A stretch of DNA of 43,413 nucleotides from an uncultured Bacteroidota bacterium (GCA_903875055.1 CAIQUX010000029.1:1-43413); one strand, 5' to 3'. Positions 1 through 9,325 are shown, counted from the stretch's first letter. Numbers and translations are program-made. The notes: generated from the letters alone by a model not told the origin.

Positions 1-1052
1 CTGGTACACGTTGAGGAATTATTTAATGACCCCAAACTGAAATTCAAAATATCTTCAGCACTTGTACTGACAGATGTGCTATAGCAGTAACAGAGATAAT
101 GTGGCGTTAACTGCACAAAGGTATAAGGCGTGATATACGATAAACCACTGGCTGTGCAAGTAACTATACATCGATAATAAGAAGCCATTGATTCTGTTGT
201 CGAATAAATTTCTGTCGTACCCAGATTAGTCAGACCTGTGGTGAACAAACTATCACTTGCACGCTGCCATAAGTAGGTGATCCCACTTCCTGCCACTGGA
301 TTTTGAATAGCAAGTGTAAACGGAGTATTCGCACAAACAGTGGATGTATATGTGAAGGCCGGACCGGTCATTGGCATTGAATTACAAGGGGAAGGTGGTA
401 AATACGTTATACGCATAGTTGGACGAGAGTTTCCAAAAGTGCTACTTTGCAAAAAAGAGCTTGCTTGAATTGGTGAAGATGATCGAGTACCAACTCCTTT
501 TCCTGCCGCTGTCTGAGAATAAAAGAAAACGGTTGCACCTGCACTCCCTTGTGTCCAATCAGTAAGAATTTGAATATTGCTGCCGGTATAAACAAAACTA
601 TCATTACCCGGTACATTAAATGTGTTCCCCATGTACGAACCAGCACCTATAACTAATGGAAAGGAAGAATTGGCATAAGTATGTACAGCACCAGTCTGCA
701 ATGTTCCCCATTGAATGCTTGATGGAAATGTGGAAACCATTGTATTCGACAACCATACATTAAAGATATTCGGGCCGGGAATTGAAGCACCGGAACTGCT
801 TAACCATTCGAGTTTTAAAATAGATGAACCTGCCGGAATACCCAATTCAGCTGCAGTATAGATATACGCATTTCGCGAATGAATTTGGTTTGGTGTCCCA
901 CCATTATCTATAGGGCCATAATTTGGCGAAGCCGTACCTGACGTATTCCCTATAACAACAGTTACAGGTGTCTGGGCATTGCCAATCTTGATTTGAAGAA
1001 GCAGAAATGCAAAAATAAAAAGGACGGCTTTTAGTGAATAATGTTTTTTCAT
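1..1052 (-). CDS. Secreted surface protein with GEVED-associated region, 3' end outside window
   Basis: The frame is open from an ATG at 1052 to the left edge, giving about 350 residues without a stop, so this is the N-terminal part of a larger protein. The start MKKHYSLKAVLFIFAFLLLQ is a signal peptide ending near GNAQ, so the product is exported. The first 230 residues look like a beta-rich extracellular domain with no catalytic motif that I recognise. Next comes an Ig-like stretch with paired cysteines (ITYLWQRASDS, then YYRCIVTC). A cysteine-rich CYCYSTSVSTSAEDI segment follows, of the type that precedes GEVED domains in Bacteroidota secreted proteins. A T9SS sorting domain would be expected beyond the edge; that is inference. 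It lies downstream of a two-component locus and has the same upstream motif as the receiver gene (about 90 bp before the start), so it may be a regulated output. Specific function unknown. Confidence 0.8.
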   Translation of the reverse strand, partial: MKKHYSLKAVLFIFAFLLLQIKIGNAQTPVTVVIGNTSGTASPNYGPIDNGGTPNQIHSRNAYIYTAAELGIPAGSSILKLEWLSSSGASIPGPNIFNVWLSNTMVSTFPSSIQWGTLQTGAVHTYANSSFPLVIGAGSYMGNTFNVPGNDSFVYTGSNIQILTDWTQGSAGATVFFYSQTAAGKGVGTRSSSPIQASSFLQSSTFGNSRPTMRITYLPPSPCNSMPMTGPAFTYTSTVCANTPFTLAIQNPVAGSGITYLWQRASDSLFTTGLTNLGTTEIYSTTESMASYYRCIVTCTASGLSYITPYTFVQLTPHYLCYCYSTSVSTSAEDILNFSLGSLNNSSTCT

Positions 1053-1129
1053 GATGTGTGCTTTGTGGTTGTAAAGTATAAATTATTCAAGATATAAATT
1101 TCTGAATGTAAAGCTACCCAGGAAAAACA

Positions 1130-1157
1130 AAGAATGTATAAGTAGAAATACCTGATT
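1130..1157 (-). promoter_or_regulatory. Shared upstream motif, site 1 (before secreted protein)
   Basis: On the minus strand this reads AAATCAGGTATTTCTACTTA followed by TACATTCT. It matches site 2 (1576-1603) at all but about three of 28 bases. It starts just after the stop of the receiver gene and lies about 90 bp before the ATG at 1052. A role as a binding site is inferred from the conservation. Confidence 0.5.
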
Positions 1158-1523
1158 TCATTTTGGTTCAAAATCACTAAGTGCTTTATTTACCACGGCA
1201 ATCAATTCAGTAATTCGTATTGGTTTGAGAAGATAACCTGTAATAGGATATTTCGGTCTCTCAATAATATAATTATCATAGACACTGATTATAATTACAT
1301 AAATATTTTCCTGGCGAATTGAATTGAGCAATTCATTCACAGTATTATTGAATATTTCGGTATCTAAAAAGAGAATATCAGGTTGTTCTTTATTGATGAC
1401 TTCATGAGCCTCATCAAATGATTCTGCCGTGCCAACAACGTTAACTCGTGGACAATACAATCTCAAAAATGTTTCTAATAACTCGATATTCAATCGCATA
1501 TTATCAACAAGAACTGCCTTCAT
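1158..1523 (-). CDS. Stand-alone receiver domain protein (LytTR-type regulator lacking its output domain)
   Basis: This is a 121-residue single receiver domain. I chose the ATG at 1523 because MKAVLVDN then aligns with MKAIIIDD of the LytTR regulator at 3863; an in-frame ATG lies 7 codons upstream. The two proteins are colinear at the key positions: phospho-acceptor D54 (LFLDTEI), S80 in place of T80, and K100 (YLLKPI). The acidic pocket is altered, since the second acidic residue is N8. The protein ends right after the receiver fold with no LytTR domain. Receiver-only proteins usually act as phosphate sinks, relays or protein-interaction regulators; which applies here is not visible. It lies 80 bp downstream of the LuxR-type regulator and has its own upstream motif copy. 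A truncated paralogue of the 3863 gene is the simplest origin. Confidence 0.85.
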   Translation of the reverse strand: MKAVLVDNMRLNIELLETFLRLYCPRVNVVGTAESFDEAHEVINKEQPDILFLDTEIFNNTVNELLNSIRQENIYVIIISVYDNYIIERPKYPITGYLLKPIRITELIAVVNKALSDFEPK

Positions 1524-1575
1524 TTTGATTGGTTTCAATTCCAAAATAACGAGTGCAATTTACAGGCTGATCAAT

Positions 1576-1603
1576 AAGAATATCTAAGTATAAATACCTG
1601 ATT
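1576..1603 (-). promoter_or_regulatory. Shared upstream motif, site 2 (before receiver gene)
   Basis: The minus strand reads AAATCAGGTATTTATACTTA followed by GATATTCT. It begins immediately after the stop codon of the LuxR-type regulator and about 65-80 bp before the receiver gene start. It is nearly identical to site 1, and its core AGGTATTTATAC recurs at 3694-3707. This suggests that the receiver gene can be transcribed separately from the upstream operon. Confidence 0.5.
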
Positions 1604-2278
1604 TTACTCATCATCCAACATAAACAATTTGTTTTTTATGGCATAAATGACTATTCCGATCGTGTTCTTCACATCCAACTTGCTTTGTATATTTTGCTTA
1701 TGACCTTCAATGGTTCTGAAACTCACATGAAGCAGTTCTGCAATCTCCTTTGCACTTTTTTCATGGCATATCAACTTGATAATTTCCAGTTCTCGTTCTG
1801 TAAAAACGGGCTTTAACGTTATACCCGCTATCTGAGACTTATTCCGTTTAATCAATACGCCAATTTTGGAAACCATATTTTTACAATAATAGGTTTGATT
1901 GTTCCTTACCTGATAAATGGCTTCAATGATTTCTTCACGATCTGAATTTTTGAGAAGATAACCTCTAGCACCGGCATGCAGTATGTCTAATACCGTATCG
2001 TCATTGTCAAACATCGTTAATGCAATCACGCCGATATTCGGATATTGTTCATTGATTTTTTTAGTCGCTTCAATGCCATCAAGTACTGGCATATTAATAT
2101 CCATCAAAATAATATCAGGTTCTTGTACTGAAACTCCCTGTAATAAGTCCGCCCCGTTTTCGAAGTCACCAATAATAGAAAAGGCTCTTTCTTTCTTTAG
2201 CATAGTCATTAAGCCGTCACGAAAGATAGCATGATCATCTGCAATCATAATATGAATCGTGGGCTCACTCCTGTTCAT
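1604..2278 (-). CDS. NarL/FixJ-family response regulator (receiver + LuxR-type HTH)
   Basis: The protein has 224 residues, the usual length for this family. The receiver domain (about 8-125) has the acidic pair D14/D15, phospho-acceptor D60 (IILMDINMP), T88 and K110. The C-terminal LuxR-type helix-turn-helix (about 160-215) shows the standard FTERELEIIKLI start and the IAELLHVSFRTIEGHKQNI recognition region. The gene overlaps the end of the histidine kinase by four bases (ATGA, 2275-2278), so the two are translationally coupled and almost certainly cognate partners. The expected chain is kinase autophosphorylation, transfer to D60, dimerisation and DNA binding. The conserved AGGTATTTATAC sites in this locus are the natural candidates for its target (inference). 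Confidence 0.95.
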   Translation of the reverse strand: MNRSEPTIHIMIADDHAIFRDGLMTMLKKERAFSIIGDFENGADLLQGVSVQEPDIILMDINMPVLDGIEATKKINEQYPNIGVIALTMFDNDDTVLDILHAGARGYLLKNSDREEIIEAIYQVRNNQTYYCKNMVSKIGVLIKRNKSQIAGITLKPVFTERELEIIKLICHEKSAKEIAELLHVSFRTIEGHKQNIQSKLDVKNTIGIVIYAIKNKLFMLDDE

Positions 2279-3024
2279 AATTCACATTTTGGAATATATA
2301 CATTGATTTCAACACCTTGATTTTTTTTAGAGAAAAATGAAATCGTACCCTGCATCATTTCCACCCGGCATTGTAAGGTATATAAACCTATATTTTTGTT
2401 GTTCATTTTAACCTTGTCTATATCAAAACCTTTTCCGTTGTCTCTTGTTCTTATATGATAGTTATCACCGCTTTCTTCAATCAATATTTTCAACTCAGAG
2501 GCATTGGCATGTTTCTTTGTATTATGAATGATTTCTTCCATCATCCGGAAAACATGGACTGATTTTTCTTGCGACATTACTACGTCAACTTCACAGATAA
2601 ATAGTATCTTAAGACTATTGTTTTCTTCATGTAAAATATATTCCCGTAACGCAGCGAGTAGGCCTTTTTTTAATAAAATAGCCGGAATTAAATTGTAAGA
2701 AATACTTCTCAAGTTATTAATCGCATCATCAATATGTCTTTTAATTTCAATCACTTCTTTTCTATCTTCCGTTGGTACATTTAACCCGTCAACCTGAAAT
2801 TTGACATTCGATAATAAAGGCCCGATACTGTCGTGTATATCGCTTGCAAACCTTTTGCGCTCGGTTTCTAATGCATCAATAATATTTGAAAGGGTCAGGT
2901 AGTGATGACGTGTTTCTTTACGGCGATACCTGAGCACTGCCGCAATAAAAAAACCAACCACAGATACTAATGCGACGGCTGTATAAATTACCAGCGTGAA
3001 TATTTTTGCTCTTTGGGTATCCAT
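2275..3024 (-). CDS. Sensor histidine kinase, HisKA_3 (NarX/DesK-like) type
   Basis: I chose the ATG at 3024 (249 residues), giving MDTQRAKIFTLVIYTAVALV; an in-frame ATG 17 codons upstream would add residues with no clear purpose. One transmembrane helix (about 8-30) is followed directly by a HisKA_3 dimerisation/phosphoacceptor region, with the histidine in FASDIHDSIGPLLSN (about H64). The ATPase part has an N-box (MEEIIHNTKKHANAS) and a G-box (DNGKGFDIDK ... NIGLYTLQCRVEMM). There is no extracellular sensor domain of its own. The start overlaps the 3' end of the upstream 7-TM gene by 37 bp, and the 3' end overlaps the response regulator by 4 bp, so the three are made together. Sensing is probably done by, or with, the 7-TM protein (inference). 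Confidence 0.92.
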   Translation of the reverse strand: MDTQRAKIFTLVIYTAVALVSVVGFFIAAVLRYRRKETRHHYLTLSNIIDALETERKRFASDIHDSIGPLLSNVKFQVDGLNVPTEDRKEVIEIKRHIDDAINNLRSISYNLIPAILLKKGLLAALREYILHEENNSLKILFICEVDVVMSQEKSVHVFRMMEEIIHNTKKHANASELKILIEESGDNYHIRTRDNGKGFDIDKVKMNNKNIGLYTLQCRVEMMQGTISFFSKKNQGVEINVYIPKCEL

Positions 3025-3647
3025 ATAATTGCGTATAAAAAAGTAAATATGATCAGCATATCTATGGCTAAACAAAAAATGCTTACATTAATAAAGAATG
3101 GGACCCCAATTACTTTAATAAATATGCCGCAACTATTTAATAAGATATCAAAACTGGCATTCATTGCAATGCAAATACTACAGATGAATTTATAATCTTT
3201 CTTTATTGGTATTGAATATTTAATAACCCTGTTTATCACATCAATGCCCAATATCATATGCAATAAGGAATACCCTATGGTGAATATCCCGATTGTTGTT
3301 GGGCTGAATTGAAGAATGACAACCAACCAGACCAAAAAGATTCCTCCCAACCCAATATAAAGCCATTTGATTTTGGGGTAAGCCCCCCACAAAAACAATT
3401 GGCTAAAAAGTAATGTGCTTTGCATAAGTGACTCAGTTTTAATATTGAGCCAATCAGTATAAACAGAATGGAAAGAATGACCAGTAACACCAAATATTTC
3501 CCAAAAAATAAAAACCAGTAACAAGATCATAGATTTTCTTTCAACCGTGGGCAATTTAATAATACTTACAATTACAAGTGGAATTAATGAAATTTGCCCA
3601 ATCTCAAAGCAATGTTTTATTATAGCTAATGCATGTTCCCGGTTCAT
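2988..3647 (-). CDS. Seven-transmembrane protein, probable sensor partner of the kinase
   Basis: This 219-residue protein is almost entirely hydrophobic. About seven helices can be seen: around residues 17-30, 39-56, 77-90, 95-113, 119-137, 153-176 and 184-209. It ends in a short charged tail (PKEQKYSRW). I recognise no enzymatic motif. It is the first gene of a minus-strand operon with a histidine kinase (37 bp overlap) and a LuxR-type regulator. The kinase has only one membrane helix and no sensor domain, so the 7-TM protein is a good candidate for signal input. The 7TM-plus-kinase layout resembles 7TM-sensor kinases split over two genes; that comparison is inference. An AGGTATTTATACCT inverted repeat lies about 50 bp upstream of its start. 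Confidence 0.8.
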   Translation of the reverse strand: MNREHALAIIKHCFEIGQISLIPLVIVSIIKLPTVERKSMILLLVFIFWEIFGVTGHSFHSVYTDWLNIKTESLMQSTLLFSQLFLWGAYPKIKWLYIGLGGIFLVWLVVILQFSPTTIGIFTIGYSLLHMILGIDVINRVIKYSIPIKKDYKFICSICIAMNASFDILLNSCGIFIKVIGVPFFINVSIFCLAIDMLIIFTFLYAIIWIPKEQKYSRW

Positions 3648-3693
3648 AATAAATTGTTGTTACAAAGAAACGGAAACGGATTCACTATTTTAT

Positions 3694-3707
3694 AGGTATT
3701 TATACCT
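3694..3707. promoter_or_regulatory. Inverted repeat AGGTAT-TT-ATACCT in divergent promoter region (site 3)
   Basis: Two perfect 6-bp arms are separated by TT, between the minus-strand sensor operon (start 3647) and the plus-strand LytTR regulator (start 3863). The core AGGTATTTATAC is identical to site 2 and differs from site 1 at one base. The symmetry suits a dimeric regulator. Autoregulation by the LuxR-type regulator is inferred, not shown. Confidence 0.55.
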
Positions 3708-3862
3708 GTAAATACTGTCAGTATCAATCGTAAGCTAGCATAAATGAAGGCTGTGTTAATAAAATCTTCGCATACACCTCCCTTTCAACAAATTTCCTTC
3801 CTACCTATTGGATTTTTTAAAATCATATCTTATTTTTATTTTCCTAAAAACTACTTTTTCCT

Positions 3863-4567
3863 ATGAAAGCTATCATTATCGACGACGATTTGATGAATAT
3901 AGAACTAGTTGAACATTTTATTCGAAAATATGCCCCTGATGTAGAGGTCATAGGCAAGGCAGCTAATCTTGATGAGGGCATACAGGAACTGACCCATAAA
4001 AAACCAGACCTGGTGTTTTTGGATATCGAAATCAATGAAGATACCGGTTTTGATATTCTTCAAAGTATCCATCTGCCCGATTTGCTGGTGATACTGGTGA
4101 CAGGCCATGAGAATTATGGCCCTGAAGCTTCTGAAGCGAGGGTGATAGGCTATCTGCTAAAACCGATGTCCATCAAATCGTTTACATTGGCTGTGAACCG
4201 TGCGCGAGAAGAATACGGTAAACGTCAGTCAGCGAAACCGTTCAAGAATCTTGTGCATGTCACGCATAAGGGGCAGGCTATCGTGTTTCATTATGAACAA
4301 ATTTCCCGCTTGCAGGCCAGTAAAAACTATACCATCATCAAAACCATCGACGGCAATGAGTATCTCGAATCGAACCCACTTAGCTATTATGAAGCTAATC
4401 TGCCTTCGTCGCTATTTTACAGGGTACATTATTCCCATATCATCAATATTAAGGAGGTGGCTTCCATCGTTCGTCAAAAGTCGGATAAGATATTGCTTCA
4501 TTCAGGTGATCTGGTACCGGTATCGGATCGCCGTCGTAAGGAAATTTATGCGCATTTGTTTATATAA
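3863..4567 (+). CDS. LytTR-family response regulator (receiver + LytTR DNA-binding domain)
   Basis: The protein has 234 residues. The receiver domain (1-120) shows the acidic cluster D7-D9, phospho-acceptor D54 (LVFLDIEI), T80 and K100 (YLLKPM). A LytTR domain (about 135-232) carries the typical blocks ISRLQASKNYTIIKTIDG, FYRVHYSHIINI and LVPVSDRRRKEI. LytTR proteins bind imperfect direct repeats through beta-strands. Its usual partner would be a LytS/YehU-like kinase, but none is adjacent, so it may take phosphate from the divergent kinase or from elsewhere. It is divergent from the 7-TM/kinase operon over a 215-bp intergenic region that holds the AGGTAT inverted repeat. The receiver-only gene at 1158 is a shortened paralogue. 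Confidence 0.95.
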   Translation: MKAIIIDDDLMNIELVEHFIRKYAPDVEVIGKAANLDEGIQELTHKKPDLVFLDIEINEDTGFDILQSIHLPDLLVILVTGHENYGPEASEARVIGYLLKPMSIKSFTLAVNRAREEYGKRQSAKPFKNLVHVTHKGQAIVFHYEQISRLQASKNYTIIKTIDGNEYLESNPLSYYEANLPSSLFYRVHYSHIINIKEVASIVRQKSDKILLHSGDLVPVSDRRRKEIYAHLFI

Positions 4568-4832
4568 CAAATACACACAATGGCCTTGACATTGATTATT
4601 ATTTATCTTCATTAATATGTCACAGCAGGATTCTAATGACCTTAGAAAAATGGCGTTAAGAAAATTTTGACTGATGGCGTTAAGAAATGAAAACAATTGT
4701 TTGATGCTTAATAAAGCATAACTGCCAAATCTAAAAAAGACAGAAGAAGACAGAAAAAGAGTTGCATAGCTTTTTCATTTTAGCCAACAGTTAAAATTTT
4801 TAACCTATTTTTCGTCAGTCTAGATTTTTTGC

Positions 4833-4860
4833 CCCACTTTTTTATCATGAAAAAAGTGGG
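4833..4860. repeat. Perfect 11-bp inverted repeat (possible terminator-like hairpin)
   Basis: CCCACTTTTTT and AAAAAAGTGGG are separated by the loop ATCATG. The stem is perfect, but no T-tract follows on either strand and it is about 270 bp past the LytTR stop, so classical intrinsic termination is doubtful. Confidence 0.5.
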
Positions 4861-4922
4861 AAAATTCCATTAACCGAACTAATACAATCTAAATACCGCC
4901 AGATTCTTAGATAACTCATATT

Positions 4923-4930
4923 TATGTTTG
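4923..4930 (+). promoter_or_regulatory. Possible -7 element (TATGTTTG) ahead of the repeat array
   Basis: TATGTTTG fits the Bacteroidota consensus TAnnTTTG. No clear TTG lies about 20 bp upstream. If used, transcription would start near 4937 and run rightward through the 21-bp array towards the gene at 5957. Confidence 0.35.
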
Positions 4931-5025
4931 TAAAATAATGAGTAACTCCTTGACAAATAGAAATCTCAATTCGTTAATTGCATCTTGCACCCCCACTCCT
5001 TTCTCCTCCTACTCCCAACTCCTAT

Positions 5026-5823
5026 TTCTGCAACGGTAGTCTAAAAAGCCGCAGTTATACATTTATTTCTGCAACAGTTAACTTGACCTTGCGCCGCCCC
5101 TGCAAGCTCTTTAGGTTTGTCAGCATGAAAAGGGTACAAGCAACTGCCATCATTACAAGACCAGGGAAGGTTAGCAAAGTATCAGATACTACTGATACAT
5201 CACCCGCCAAACTGTTTAGCAGTCCAGCTACCGGCAATGGTAACCCATGCCACCCTGATAGAGTTGTACTTAATCTCCTTGGTTCTCTAAACCTCTTCCA
5301 TAGCCCTGTATCTGATATCCTTGGCTACCCATCCGTCAGTATTAACCACGCCGCTATCCTACTTGGTCGACCCGCTAAACTTACTAGTAATTCCTCAAAG
5401 TTAGCGGAAGTCCCCTCAGCTAGTTTTGGTCCCCCATCAGATAATTTCAACCGCCCATGGGTCAGTGCTGGTCCCCCATCAGTTGCTGCGGGTGGACCAA
5501 GATATCGCTTTAGACCTGCCTCACTGTTTGAGGGGTGTCCCGCGAAGGACTATGAAGGTCCCGCTGTTTGTGAGGGGGGACTATCACCCATTGCCGGGGG
5601 ACCCGCATCGAATGAGGGTAGACCCGCGGAAAAAGTTAGACGTCTAGCCAGCACTGCGGCACGGCCCGCGAGACTTCATGGGCGGTTGAAACCTGTTGCG
5701 GGGTGCTTGAAATATACTGCGGGATGGTTGAAAAACACTGCGGGGAGGTCAATATCTCGTGGTGGTGGACTAATACCCAAGCGTAATTTACCTTCCAAAT
5801 CTGCGGCTTTTCTAAGTAGGCTT
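5026..5823. repeat. Degenerate 21-bp tandem repeat array, about 38 units
   Basis: Cutting the sequence every 21 bp from 5026 gives about 38 units. Many start with GCGG or GAGGG, often have an internal palindromic core of the type GGGTnnACCC or GACCCGC, and end in a more variable A/T-richer third. Clear examples are units at 5425 and 5467 (15 of 21 bases shared), 5593 and 5614 (shared AGACCCGC/GGACCCGC core), and 5698 and 5719 (17 of 21 shared). The register is strongest from about 5362 to 5823 and much weaker towards the left. The array is bounded by an 11-bp inverted repeat, AAAAGCCGCAG at 5044-5054 and its complement at 5801-5811. Because 21 is a multiple of three, the plus frame is open from 4978 to 5862 and would encode heptads such as AGRPAKx. 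I treat that as a by-product, since the composition is unlike a normal protein. Confidence 0.75.
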
Positions 5824-5956
5824 CATCGATATATTGTATTGATCAAGACCATACCTCCCTGAAAGGATGAGGCTCGTTGATGGCATCAATAGGATGTGCT
5901 CAGCAAAATTAGATTCAACCAATTTTCTATTTCAAAACGTTTAAATCAATTTAACT

Positions 5957-6652
5957 ATGCATCATGATTTCGTAAAGAAGAGCGACATGGATTTTGCTCT
6001 TCAACTGACAAACTTCAGCAATAAATTAGGCAACCTGAAAGAAACGCTCGGTCTCACCGATGAGGACGTAAGCGAGGCTGCGGTAGCCAGCGATTATTTC
6101 AAATATGTGCTCGACATGCATGTGGCCCATACCGACCGTATCAAAAACTGGACTTCCTACAAAGACCACCTGCGTAAACCCGGTGTGGGCCATCCGGCAG
6201 TGAGTGCAGCACCTGTTACCTTGACCGTGCCTCCTGCACCCGATCAGGCACCCATGGGTATCGAAAACTGGTTCAGGTTGCTGGTACGTCGTATCAAAGG
6301 CAGTAAAAACTATACCGAATCCATAGGACAGGATTTGGGTATAGTGGCTGTGAATACAGGTATCGATACCGTCAATGTAAAACCTTCACTCAAGGTAGAA
6401 CTAGTGGCTGGCCAACCCCTCATCATTTGGAAAAAGGGACAGATGGATGGTATCGAGATATTCAAAGACAGCGGCAATGGAGGCTGGATCATGCTTAAAT
6501 ATGACCAACGTCCCAATCATCTCGACACCAGTGCCTTACCGGCAGTCGGTGTCTCTGCCAACTGGAAGTACAAGGCCATCTATCGCTATCAGGATGCCCG
6601 AGTGGGTAACTGGAGCGATGAAGTGAATGTGGTGGTGAGCGGGTCGGTGTAG
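5957..6652 (+). CDS. Conserved hypothetical protein: helical N-terminus plus Fn3-like C-terminus
   Basis: This 231-residue protein has no signal peptide and no membrane segment, so it is probably cytoplasmic. Residues 1-70 look alpha-helical (FALQLTNFSNKLGNLKETLGL). A proline/alanine linker follows (about 75-100), then a short block RLLVRRIKGSKNYTESIGQD with DLGIV. The C-terminal 95 residues read as a beta-sandwich of Fn3 type (IIWKKGQMDGIEIFK, WKYKAIYRYQDARVGNWSDEV). I have the impression that this arrangement recurs in an unnamed Bacteroidota/Verrucomicrobia family, but I cannot name a function. It starts 134 bp after the 21-bp repeat array, on the strand a rightward array transcript would use, and is followed by a good terminator. 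A link between array and protein is a hypothesis. Confidence 0.8.
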   Translation: MHHDFVKKSDMDFALQLTNFSNKLGNLKETLGLTDEDVSEAAVASDYFKYVLDMHVAHTDRIKNWTSYKDHLRKPGVGHPAVSAAPVTLTVPPAPDQAPMGIENWFRLLVRRIKGSKNYTESIGQDLGIVAVNTGIDTVNVKPSLKVELVAGQPLIIWKKGQMDGIEIFKDSGNGGWIMLKYDQRPNHLDTSALPAVGVSANWKYKAIYRYQDARVGNWSDEVNVVVSGSV

Positions 6653-6702
6653 TACAATGATTGTTTTCTAACACCTTGTTACCTATGAAAATGTTGTGAC
6701 AC

Positions 6703-6735
6703 AAAAAACTCTCTTCGTTGGAAGGGAGTTTTTTT
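6703..6735 (+). terminator. Intrinsic terminator after the 5957-6652 gene
   Basis: AAAAAACTCTCTTC pairs with GAAGGGAGTTTTTT around a GTTG loop, with one G-T wobble and a T7 run. It lies 50 bp past the stop and closes the array/hypothetical-protein unit. Confidence 0.8.
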
Positions 6736-6861
6736 GTTGTGCTTAGGTATAGGACATACGATTGGCAACTTTCGCAACTGCCTGAATAATAAGCAATCAG
6801 ACAAAAAAGCTGATCCATACATTTATTTATCCTATGACCGATAAACGATTGTTAGAGGTTG

Positions 6862-9204
<2,343 letters not shown>

Positions 9205-9235
9205 GACACAATGAATACTGTATAAAATTAAAAGG

Positions 9236-9259
9236 TGGTCTCAAAAGACTATATTTTTT
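9236..9259 (+). terminator. Weak intrinsic terminator after katG
   Basis: TGGTCT-CAAA-AGACTA forms a 6-bp stem with one wobble pair, followed by a T-rich tract (TATTTTTT). It lies about 30 bp after the katG stop. Confidence 0.5.
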
Positions 9260-9260
9260 A

Positions 9261-9325
9261 CCGCAAAGGGCGCTACGTTTTTTCGCAGAGATACGCAAAG
9301 CCTTCTTTCTATGCGTTCTTTGCGG
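9261..9325. repeat. Imperfect palindromic intergenic element with CCGCAAAG ends
   Basis: CCGCAAAG at 9261-9268 is mirrored by CTTTGCGG at 9318-9325, with further CGCAGAG/ACGCAAAG words between. The arms extend weakly into the flanks. It resembles the CGCAAAG-type dispersed intergenic repeats I associate with Bacteroidota; copy number in this genome cannot be seen. It explains the spurious open frame at 9235-9474. Confidence 0.5.

Larger units (their letters stand above)
4568..4977. other. AT-rich intergenic region of 410 bp
   Basis: No convincing gene is present. The stretch holds a near-exact direct repeat (TGGCGTTAAGAAA at 4651 and again at 4674), a purine-rich AGAAGACAGAAGAAGACAG tract near 4737, a perfect 11-bp inverted repeat at 4833-4860 and a possible -7 element at 4923-4930. 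Stops occur in every frame. Confidence 0.6.

Noticed and set aside
4833-4860. Terminator for the LytTR regulator gene
   Set aside because: It is about 270 bp downstream and lacks a T-tract on either strand, so it is listed only as an inverted repeat.
5055-5237. Minus-strand 60-residue hydrophobic frame
   Set aside because: It lies wholly inside the 21-bp repeats and shows the same 7-residue periodicity, so it is a by-product of the array.
5026-5823. CRISPR or TIGR-like guide array
   Set aside because: There is no constant repeat alternating with uniform spacers, and no Cas or Tas-like gene nearby. The units are diverged throughout.
4978-5862. Long plus-strand open frame across the repeat array as an ordinary protein gene
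   Set aside because: The frame is open because the repeat length is a multiple of three. The composition (many Gly, Arg, Pro, Ser in heptads) and the lack of any domain argue against a normal protein. The possibility is kept only as part of the array finding.
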